6,095 nt of DNA from Synechococcaceae cyanobacterium RL_1_2 (GTDB lineage Bacteria; Cyanobacteriota; Cyanobacteriia; Cyanobacteriales; JAAUPO01): NCBI GenBank assembly GCA_012033095.1, contig JAAUPO010000161.1:1-6095 (forward strand), given 5' to 3'. The notes beneath the pieces were generated by a model. That model made no database searches and had not been told where the DNA came from. It saw nothing but the letters and a program-made list of their open reading frames with translations. The position numbers and the translations under genes were made by a program. Below, one piece after another: positions 1 through 5,232 of the stretch. How positions within the stretch are numbered: position 1 is the stretch's first letter; every line of letters starts with the position of its first letter.

Positions 1-70
1 TCCCACAAATTCCAATAAATTCCAATAAATTCCAATAAATTCCAATAAATTTCAATAAATTCCAATAAAT
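1..70. repeat. 10-bp tandem repeat array, about seven units
   Basis: The unit TCCAATAAAT is repeated in strict 10-base register from 11 to 70, with one variant unit (TTCAATAAAT at 51-60). A diverged unit, TCCCACAAAT, occupies 1-10. The array starts at or before the window edge, so its full length is unknown. There are no spacers between units, which excludes CRISPR. The 10-base period is close to one helical turn and the units are AT-rich, so the DNA may be flexible or curved; that is inference. The last AAATTT of the array (67-72) abuts the inverted repeat of the neighbouring MITE-like element. Confidence 0.93.
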
Positions 71-72
71 TT

Positions 73-183
73 AGGACTTACGCACAAGCCCCCTAAATCC
101 CCCAAATTTGAGGGACTTACTTGAACGATTGTCCCCAAACATCATGGTTCCCAAGACAGAATCGAAATTTTTGCGTAAGTCCT
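73..183. mobile_element. MITE-like element with 12-bp terminal inverted repeats
   Basis: AGGACTTACGCA at 73-84 is the exact reverse complement of TGCGTAAGTCCT at 172-183, bounding about 111 bp without coding capacity for a transposase. AAATTT flanks both sides (67-72 and 185-190). Because AAATTT is itself a palindrome, it could be a target duplication or an extension of the inverted repeat with one extra base on the right. The interior contains a CCCCCTAAATCCCCC module (89-119) that recurs twice elsewhere in the window. Non-autonomous elements of this size mobilised by a transposase in trans are common in cyanobacteria. The transposase family cannot be named from this sequence. Confidence 0.6.
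89..119 (+). repeat. C-rich/G-rich dispersed module, copy A
   Basis: This ~31-bp module starts CCCCCTAAATCCCCC and ends TTTGAGGGACTTA. It has related copies in the same orientation at 3158-3188 and 6056-6086. The CCC and GGG blocks flank an AT centre, allowing an imperfect hairpin on either strand. Copy A differs from the other two in what lies 5' of it: here it is the ACTTACGCA inverted repeat, whereas copies B and C carry a shared GAGGATGT-type arm. Its role is unknown. Confidence 0.7.
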
Positions 184-401
184 GAAATTTAGACCCATCA
201 ACGGGATAGGGACGAACAATTAATTTTAAGGAGTTCGGCCCAACATTTTTAACCAATATTTTTAAATGGATAGCTATAGTTAATTGAATTTAGTATGGGA
301 TTTTTACTCTTTGCCATAGGCTGATTTTAGCTCGATTTGTTTCCCATAATCATTTCAAAATACTATATCCTCTCAACTTGAAACTGAACCAAGGAAAAAT
401 C

Positions 402-418
402 AAAAACATTAAGTTTTT
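402..418 (-). terminator. Possible weak terminator hairpin after the minus-strand kinase
   Basis: AAAAAC (402-407) and GTTTTT (413-418) form a 6-bp stem around an ATTAA loop, 7 bases beyond the kinase stop codon. The stem is almost all A-T pairs and the hairpin energy would be low, so this is only a positional candidate. It is nearly symmetric and could act in either direction. Confidence 0.2.
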
Positions 419-424
419 TCTACT

Positions 425-1381
425 TTAACCAAGGGAATCTGTGGGGGATAGATTCAGGGGAATTTCAATCAAAAAGGTGGTGCCTTGTCCTAATTCCGAT
501 GTACAACTTAAATGGCCTTGGTGCCGATCGCTCACAATTTGATAGCTGATGGATAAGCCTAAGCCGGTTCCTTTTCCCACTGGCTTAGTGGTAAAAAAGG
601 GATCAAAAATATTATTTAAAATCTCTGGTGCAATGCCCACACCATTATCCTTCATGGCAATGATCACCGATTGGTCTTGGTTAACCGACGTAGTAATCTT
701 GATTTCTGGTTGAGCTTGGTCTTCTAGGGCATCAATGCTATTGGCCAAAATATTCATAAATACCTGATTAAGCTGGCTCGGATAACAGGTAACTTCCGGT
801 AAATTGCCGTAATTTTTGGTGACCACCAGGGCCGGCTGATCCTGCCGTCGTTGTAAACGGTTATGTAAAATCAATAAAGTATTGTCCAGACCTTCATGGA
901 TATTAGCGGATTTGAGGGAGGCCTCATCTAAACGGGAGAAATTGCGCAGGGACAACACGATCGTCCGAATGCGATCGGCCCCCGTCTCCATGGATTTAAT
1001 GATTTTAGGGAGATCATCAATTAAAAAATCTAATTCAATATCCTGGATAAAGGATTCAATTTCTTGAGGTAAACTTTCATTAAAACTGTTATATAGGTTA
1101 ATCAGGCTTAATAAGTTATTGATATATTCGGAAACATATTTTAGGTTGCCGGTAATGAAATTGACGGGATTATTAATTTCATGGGCAATACCGGCCACCA
1201 TTTGGCCCAGGGAAGACATTTTTTCCTGTTGAATTAACTGGCTTTGGGCTTCCTTTAGTTTTTTAAGGGTATTAGCTAATTGTAGTGCTTGGGTTTGGGA
1301 AGCAACGGCAGTGGCTTTAGCCTGGGCAAAGTTTTCGGCTTGATCGATCGCGATTACTAATTGATCCACCACCCCTTGCAA
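425..1381 (-). CDS. Sensor histidine kinase, C-terminal part (HisKA-HATPase), fragment
   Basis: This is the transmitter half of a cytoplasmic two-component sensor kinase, which would phosphorylate itself on His using ATP and pass the phosphate to an unknown response regulator. Counting the TTG at 1381 as residue 1, residues 1-20 are the end of a GAF domain, and about 20-55 form a Gln/Lys-rich coiled linker. The H-box is SSLGQMVAGIAHEINNP, with the phosphoacceptor at His67. The N-box is ILANSIDAL (Asn214), G1 is DNGVGI (245-250), the F-box is FDPFFTTKP, and G2 is GKGTGLGL (269-276); GQGTTFLIEIP closes the domain. All catalytic motifs are present, so this half looks functional. The TTG start is unlikely to be real, because the frame continues upstream with GAF-like sequence to about 1459. 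The fragment is best read as the 3' part of the gene that starts near 2842. It lacks a transmembrane segment and a receiver domain. Confidence 0.88.
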   Translation of the reverse strand: MQGVVDQLVIAIDQAENFAQAKATAVASQTQALQLANTLKKLKEAQSQLIQQEKMSSLGQMVAGIAHEINNPVNFITGNLKYVSEYINNLLSLINLYNSFNESLPQEIESFIQDIELDFLIDDLPKIIKSMETGADRIRTIVLSLRNFSRLDEASLKSANIHEGLDNTLLILHNRLQRRQDQPALVVTKNYGNLPEVTCYPSQLNQVFMNILANSIDALEDQAQPEIKITTSVNQDQSVIIAMKDNGVGIAPEILNNIFDPFFTTKPVGKGTGLGLSISYQIVSDRHQGHLSCTSELGQGTTFLIEIPLNLSPTDSLG

Positions 1382-1440
1382 CAGTTCTAGATCCCCATCA
1401 GACCACTTTCTGGGTTGGGTGCAACTACACAGGATGGTGC

Positions 1441-2760
1441 CTAAATGTTCGGAACGGGTTTAAAGGGAATTAACGCGATCGATTCGGTTTTTAATTCCCG
1501 TAACATGGCTTTTAAATCCTCGTATAGGGGGGAATCCAAAAAGAACATGTCATCATTGATACTATTGATTTCAATGGTTTTGACATCGAGAATATAGTGG
1601 GATAGGGGCTGAAGACTATCGGGGTTAAAACTCCTGCTACCATGGTGGTCATTAGGATCTAAATGGGCTTCATGGCTCACCATCATTGTGATTTCTTGCT
1701 CTTGGGGCCAGCACCAGAGGTAATAGCAATGATCTACGTTGAGCAATTTGATCATGCCATTGACGGCGATCTGGAGGATCGTGTTTAAATCCATGGAATC
1801 ACGGATTTCATTGGCTAATTTAAGCAACATGGTTTCTCTACGGGAACCTAGGGCTGTTTTGGCTTGAATCCCATCCAGGGCGATCGCGATCATTGGCACA
1901 ACGGCGGTTAAGGCCCGATCCGCTAGCCCACGGGATTCGGCCCCATGCCATAGGGCTAAAACCCCAAGTAATTTTTTCTCCACAATCAACGGGTAGGCAA
2001 ATAGGTAGATTGCTGACTCCCCTTGGCCGATAGGTTGCCCCGTATTCAAAGCCATCGCCGGATTGGATAATTCAACGGCGGCATCCATCAAGTCTGGATC
2101 AAAGTCTTGTAGGCCAAAATTCAACGGGGACACCGGTACTTCCCCCAAAGGATGACGGCGATCGGCGACCCAACCAATCAAGGAAAGGTGAAGGCCCTGT
2201 TTGGTTGGTAAATAGCGTAGTTTGAGCAGATGATGGATGCCCTCTGGAGGGGTAGAGTCCATGGCATAGCCCTGGCTAAAACCTTGTAGTTCTAATTGTT
2301 GTAGCTTAGGATTATGGAGCCAAATCCCCACAGCGACGCTAGCTAAATAATGGTTAATGGTCTCTGCCCAATTTTGAACGGTGAGCTCCCATGGGCCCCC
2401 AGCAATTATGTGATGGTTAATCGCGGTGGTAAGCTCTGTAATACACGATCGCTCTACAAGATCCATTTCCATGGTTTTGCGATCGGAAATATCCTGTAAT
2501 GAGCACCACAATTCCTGGCCCTGGCTAATCACCTGGAGTTGCCACCATTGGTTTAAGGTGGGTTCGTGTAGTTCTAACGGCTCCATCTTAGTTTGGGCTA
2601 TTAAGCTCAGGCTTTGCTCCAAGTAGGCTAATACCTGTTCCTGTTGCACGCGATCGAGCCTAGCCTGAAACCAAGGACTATCAACTAAATTACCCCCCAT
2701 TGAGCCCATCAGAGCAGTCCTATCTCCATGGATGGATTGGAGTCGCCATTGCAAATCCAA
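1441..2760 (-). CDS. PAS-GAF-GAF sensory part of a histidine kinase, fragment
   Basis: This is the sensory half of the same kinase, 439 residues from a TTG at 2760. Residues 1-100 resemble a PAS domain that lacks its first strand and ends in the typical exit ISDRKTMEMDLVERS. About 105-300 is a first GAF domain; its core includes SVAVGIWLHN and the strands YLFAYPLIVEKKLLGVLALW. About 305-434 is a second GAF domain (LNTILQIAVNGMIKLLNVDHCYYLW onward in outline, ending ESIALIPFK). The second GAF stops short at TAG 1443-1441 after an out-of-frame tail, PVPNI. I see no bilin-attachment Cys-His motif in either GAF, so chromophore binding is not supported and the ligand is unknown. There is no signal peptide or membrane helix, so a cytoplasmic location is likely. 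The TTG start is doubtful: no ATG or GTG occurs between it and the in-frame TAG at 2793-2791, and a better start lies at 2842 in another frame. Confidence 0.85.
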   Translation of the reverse strand: MDLQWRLQSIHGDRTALMGSMGGNLVDSPWFQARLDRVQQEQVLAYLEQSLSLIAQTKMEPLELHEPTLNQWWQLQVISQGQELWCSLQDISDRKTMEMDLVERSCITELTTAINHHIIAGGPWELTVQNWAETINHYLASVAVGIWLHNPKLQQLELQGFSQGYAMDSTPPEGIHHLLKLRYLPTKQGLHLSLIGWVADRRHPLGEVPVSPLNFGLQDFDPDLMDAAVELSNPAMALNTGQPIGQGESAIYLFAYPLIVEKKLLGVLALWHGAESRGLADRALTAVVPMIAIALDGIQAKTALGSRRETMLLKLANEIRDSMDLNTILQIAVNGMIKLLNVDHCYYLWCWPQEQEITMMVSHEAHLDPNDHHGSRSFNPDSLQPLSHYILDVKTIEINSINDDMFFLDSPLYEDLKAMLRELKTESIALIPFKPVPNI

Positions 2761-2864
2761 AATGAAGAAAGTATCAAAAAAAGGTGAAAACTATTTCAAA
2801 ATTACTCAAAATTGATAAATCTGAGGTAGAGGTCAATGTCATTAGTCCATCCCGAAAAAATGTT

Positions 2865-2880
2865 ATCGATCGAGATCGAT
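2865..2880. promoter_or_regulatory. 7-bp-arm palindrome upstream of the kinase start
   Basis: ATCGATC (2865-2871) and GATCGAT (2874-2880) are perfect inverted arms separated by GA. The palindrome lies 23-38 bases upstream of the reconstructed kinase ATG at 2842, where a promoter or operator could sit. CGATCG-like words are abundant in HIP1-rich genomes, so chance is a serious alternative. Confidence 0.2.
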
Positions 2881-2969
2881 GAATTAAATCTTGAAAATCA
2901 GAGCTATTAACTGCATCCTTTTAGATTTCACCCATCATGGTTCTTTCTTCAGACCAACCTAAGGCTACT

Positions 2970-3011
2970 CCACAATATTTTACGTATATTTTATGTTTTT
3001 TAATACTGTGG
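2970..3011 (-). repeat. Inverted repeat, 10-bp stem with 22-base loop
   Basis: CCACAATATT (2970-2979) pairs with AATACTGTGG (3002-3011). In minus-strand RNA all ten positions pair, one of them as G-U. No U-run follows the stem in the minus direction, so it is not a typical intrinsic terminator. It lies between the KAS gene and the kinase and could be an RNA processing or stability element, or chance. Confidence 0.25.
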
Positions 3012-3121
3012 CAAGGAGACCATGGCCCCATGGCTCAAACCTAGGCTCTGAATGTATCGCAGATAACACCAAATCAAAAAATACGGTAGTCCTACATAAG
3101 AACCTAATATAAGAAATATAA

Positions 3122-3191
3122 GAGGATGTTTGAAAAGTATCAAATGTTGTTGAATCGCCCCCTACATCCCTAAATTTGGGGAGCTTCATTA
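3122..3191 (+). repeat. Dispersed intergenic repeat, copy B
   Basis: This ~70-bp unit begins GAGGATGTTTGAAAAGT, continues CAAATGTTGTTGAATCG, and ends in the C-rich/G-rich module (3158-3188). It matches 6020-6090 in the same orientation with roughly 80% identity by eye, the 5' half being the better conserved. The unit has no coding capacity. It is likely the end or remnant of a small mobile element or an intergenic repeat family; I found no partner inverted repeat nearby. Confidence 0.8.
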
Positions 3192-3370
3192 CCTAAAAAT
3201 CTTTGCTATCTATTCTTTCCACAAATTCATAGGATGCCTATTTAAGTCAATTTGGTATAAGGGATAAATATCCTGGAATTAGTTTAATTAACCTTTTTAA
3301 GCCTAAAGCCGTCATTCTCCGCTGATATCACGATAGGTTAAAACCTTGATCCCGCAGCACTGATTCACCA

Positions 3371-4486
3371 CTACAGTCCCAGGGCGATCGCTGCATTTTG
3401 CCCACCAAAACCAAATCCTAACACTAAGCTATGGTGAAGGGGTTGGTTCTCGGTGGCCATGGGTAAGTTGAGATCAAATGCTGGATTAGTTAACCCTGCG
3501 TTGGCAATTACAGTTTTTTGCTCCATCATTTTTAACGTTAAGGCGACGGAAATGGTGCCGGAAGCCCCCAGGGTATGGCCGGTATAACCCTTCGTGGCAA
3601 TCACTGGGGGACGGTGGGGGAACAGATCACTAATTAAGTTAAATTCCAATTGATCGTTCAGTTGGGTACTGGTGCCATGGCTATGGATTAAGTCAATGTG
3701 ACTAGGGGTTAACCCCGATCGCTGAAGACATTGTTTAATCCCGTGGCGGGCCATTTTGCCTGTGGGTTCTGGAGCGGTGGGATGATAGGCATCACAGGTA
3801 AGACCGTAACCTAGTAAACGACCATATATAGGAGCTTGACGATGTTGGGCAGCGGTCAAGCTTTCTAAAATGAATAGGGCCCCGCCTTCCCCTAATACCA
3901 ACCCTTCTCGATCGCGGTCAAAGGGATAACAACCAGTGGTGGCTAAGGCTCCAATTTGATCGAAGGTGGCCAAGGTCAGGGGGGTAACGGGACATTCCAC
4001 CGCCCCGACGAGGACGCGATCATAATGACCAAATTTAATCAAATCATAGCCATAGGCCAGGGTATGGAGACCCGTGGTGCAGGCCGCACTCATGGCGGTA
4101 ACCATGCCCGTTGCTCCGGTAATTTGGGCTGCTAAACTGGCTAAATGGTGGGGTAAATGCTCTAACCAAAGCCCTTCCTGGGTCTGGTCGGAAATTCTGG
4201 CTTCCCAATGGGATTGAAACCCTCGACTCGAACCGATCGCGATCGCCAACTCCGGTAGAGGGGGAGTTAATTCACTGCTGTGAAGGGCTTGGGTAATAAT
4301 TTTTGTGGCTAAGCGATCGAGGCAGTGGGGCCGATCTTCAATCATAGCGAGGGGATAGGCCGGCAAACTCAGAAACGGTTGACGAGGCATAATGGCCGAC
4401 TCCCCCTGCACCATCCGTTGCCAAGTTTGGGCTAAATTCCCTAAAGCCGAGAAAAAACCAATCCCAGTAATAACTACTTCGTCCAT
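3371..4486 (-). CDS. Beta-ketoacyl-ACP synthase, FabF/KAS II-like
   Basis: This intact thiolase-fold condensing enzyme of 371 residues would join an acyl thioester to malonyl-ACP by decarboxylative condensation in fatty-acid or polyketide-type chain extension, in the cytoplasm. The nucleophile is Cys136 in MSAACTTGLH. The histidines are His270 in HSHGTSTQLND and His304 in KGYTGHTLGASG, with the conserved Lys299. DAYHPTAPEP (232-241) and the C-terminal GFGFGGQNAAI are also family hallmarks. The ATG at 4486 gives a proper N-terminus (MDEVVITGIGFFSALGN), and an AGGGTGAG element lies a few bases upstream. At 371 residues it is about 40 shorter than a typical FabF (~410), the shortening being mainly between residues 30 and 80. 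The GFGFGGQN motif deviates from the usual SFGFGGTN. It is probably a second KAS paralogue rather than the housekeeping FabF, so I give no symbol. It is divergent from the plus-strand kinase and upstream of the minus-strand kinase. Substrate preference cannot be read from the sequence. Confidence 0.95.
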   Translation of the reverse strand: MDEVVITGIGFFSALGNLAQTWQRMVQGESAIMPRQPFLSLPAYPLAMIEDRPHCLDRLATKIITQALHSSELTPPLPELAIAIGSSRGFQSHWEARISDQTQEGLWLEHLPHHLASLAAQITGATGMVTAMSAACTTGLHTLAYGYDLIKFGHYDRVLVGAVECPVTPLTLATFDQIGALATTGCYPFDRDREGLVLGEGGALFILESLTAAQHRQAPIYGRLLGYGLTCDAYHPTAPEPTGKMARHGIKQCLQRSGLTPSHIDLIHSHGTSTQLNDQLEFNLISDLFPHRPPVIATKGYTGHTLGASGTISVALTLKMMEQKTVIANAGLTNPAFDLNLPMATENQPLHHSLVLGFGFGGQNAAIALGL

Positions 4487-4654
4487 GGTGGTCTCACCCT
4501 CAACCTAAAATCCAATCAAAATAATCTGTATCTGTGGTTAGTAAAATCCCCCAACCCAGGGTTCGGTTGTTGCCTTTTTACTCCTTGGGTAATCAGGCTA
4601 TCATTAACTAGAAACAGATTAAACCCCCATATTGTTGTTTGTACTGCCCTTTTA
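4487..4654. promoter_or_regulatory. Divergent intergenic region serving the KAS and plus-strand kinase genes
   Basis: If the plus-strand gene starts at 4655, these 168 bases lie between two divergent starts and must hold promoters for both. AT-rich candidates for -10 elements exist (TATCAT at 4599-4604 on the plus strand, GATTAT around 4523-4528 on the minus strand), but neither has a well-spaced -35 box. I call the region by position only. Confidence 0.4.
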
Positions 4655-4722
4655 ATGGTTAACTCCAGCTTTAGTGAACTTTTCCATACCGATCAGCTCC
4701 CCTCTCCCCACAACAGCGGAGG

Positions 4723-5232
4723 GTGTCCCAAGCTAAAGCCATTGCTAACCAACAATGGTGCGGGGCGATCGCTGCCATGGAACAGCTCCTCACCCACCAT
4801 GCAGCGCAATTAAATGAGGGTTTAATTATTAGTACTCCGGTGCCAGTGATTACCGAACCCAAGGTCATCGCTAATTTTACAACGGCGGTGTTAAAACATG
4901 CCCAGCACCATCGTTTAAGCCTTAATCCTGCCTCCCCAGCACCCCAACCATGGCAAGGTTTACCTAATTGTTTAGACCCCTCGGATCACTCCCATCTAAA
5001 CCAAGAACAGTTTTGTTGGGTATTAACCAAGCAGTTTAGTTTATTAATGTTGCTGGGAGTCAATCCTGAAGGTTTAGATCAGTTCTATTTTTCCTTTGAT
5101 CCCCATCTCCAAAGTCAGGCGTGGGATTTATTGGTGGGCTGCGATCGTAGTCGCGAAATCTTTAGTGTCTATCACCGCAAATTCCGTTTGTTGAGCCAAA
5201 ATATACCTGGGTCAATGAATTTAGTTCTTTGA
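4723..5232 (+). CDS. N-terminal domain of a cyanobacterial histidine kinase, fragment
   Basis: This 169-residue frame opens with GTG at 4723 and ends with TGA at 5230-5232. I recognise no catalytic domain in it. It looks like the uncharacterised N-terminal sensory or regulatory region of the kinase that follows: an N-terminal helix (AKAIANQQWCGAIAAMEQLL), a segment GLIISTPVPVI, a Pro-rich linker, then QFCWVLTKQFSLLMLLGVN and FYFSFDP, which resemble beta strands of a small PAS- or GAF-like fold. There is no signal peptide or transmembrane helix. The GTG is a poor start: GGAGG touches it with no spacing, and the frame stays open upstream to 4678, reading LSPQQRR just before it. The stop overlaps the next ATG as TGATG. 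It is either the first gene of a translationally coupled pair or, as I prefer, the 5' part of one gene. Confidence 0.7.
   Translation: MSQAKAIANQQWCGAIAAMEQLLTHHAAQLNEGLIISTPVPVITEPKVIANFTTAVLKHAQHHRLSLNPASPAPQPWQGLPNCLDPSDHSHLNQEQFCWVLTKQFSLLMLLGVNPEGLDQFYFSFDPHLQSQAWDLLVGCDRSREIFSVYHRKFRLLSQNIPGSMNLVL

Larger units (their letters stand above)
1..424. other. Gene-free region upstream of window position 425
   Basis: No convincing coding sequence is present in this stretch. It holds the tandem array (1-70), the MITE-like element (73-183), and an AT-rich remainder (191-424) in which I see no gene, RNA or strong promoter. It lies downstream of the minus-strand kinase, whose stop codon TAA is at 427-425. 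A 61-codon open frame on the minus strand (256-71, TTG start) runs through the MITE-like element and has no recognisable family signature. Confidence 0.7.
425..2842 (-). pseudogene. Frameshifted PAS-GAF-GAF-histidine kinase gene, two apparent indels
   Basis: This is my reconstruction of one sensor kinase gene spanning the fragments 2760-1441 and 1381-425. The first fragment ends in the middle of a GAF domain. The second frame is open upstream of its TTG, and there it encodes the missing GAF residues (SEHLGTILCSCTQPRKWSDG), so the two parts overlap by continuity rather than being separate genes. Adding one A to TTTAAACCC near 1459-1463 restores IPFKTRSEHLG. At the 5' end, an ATG at 2842-2840 opens MTLTSTSDLSILSNFEIVF and meets a TGA beside a run of seven T. 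Removing one T (plus-strand A7, 2776-2782) joins it to DTFFILDLQWRL, the first strand of a PAS-like domain. The two shifts cancel, giving 806 codons including the stop, with the phosphoacceptor His near residue 554. Sequence error and recent inactivation are both possible; the domains are otherwise well preserved. Confidence 0.72.
2843..3370. other. Intergenic region between the KAS gene and the minus-strand kinase
   Basis: This 528-bp stretch separates two same-strand genes and is too long and repeat-rich for a tight operon. It contains a dispersed repeat (3122-3191), the palindrome at 2865-2880, tandem CCATGG palindromes at 3020-3033 and an inverted repeat at 2970-3011. Two tiny plus-strand frames (2836-2910 and 2937-3044) are discussed as findings but not called as genes. 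A 69-codon minus-strand open frame (3189-2980) begins inside the dispersed repeat, has no family signature, and is probably chance. No clear promoter or terminator is visible. Confidence 0.7.

Noticed and set aside
1..70. CRISPR array
   Set aside because: The 10-bp units are contiguous with no unique spacers, and no cas gene is present.
71..256. 61-codon minus-strand open frame
   Set aside because: It starts with TTG, runs through both inverted repeats of the MITE-like element, and shows no family signature.
882..1067. 61-codon plus-strand frame inside the minus-strand kinase
   Set aside because: It is antisense to the conserved HisKA/HATPase coding sequence; a shadow frame.
1459..1466. Programmed -1 frameshift at TTTAAAC in the minus-strand kinase
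   Set aside because: The heptamer matches a classic slippery site, but its phase is wrong: the incoming frame reads TTT AAA rather than TTA AAC, so slippage would not join the two halves by the usual mechanism.
2426..2626. 66-codon plus-strand frame inside the sensory part of the kinase
   Set aside because: It is antisense to the PAS/GAF coding sequence, with Cys/Trp/Ser-rich low-quality translation; a shadow frame.
1441..2760. Bilin-binding (phytochrome-like) GAF domains
   Set aside because: No chromophore-attachment Cys-His motif is seen; the cysteines near residue 345-350 are not in the expected context.
2980..3189. 69-codon minus-strand frame between the KAS gene and the kinase
   Set aside because: Its first part is encoded by the dispersed repeat and the rest by palindromic intergenic DNA; no recognisable domain.
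3300..3370. Intrinsic terminator after the KAS gene
   Set aside because: Only a 5-bp AGGTT/AACCT stem with a two-base gap is present, and it lacks a following U-run in the minus direction.
4671..4868. 65-codon minus-strand frame at the start of the plus-strand kinase
   Set aside because: It is antisense to a better-supported coding frame.
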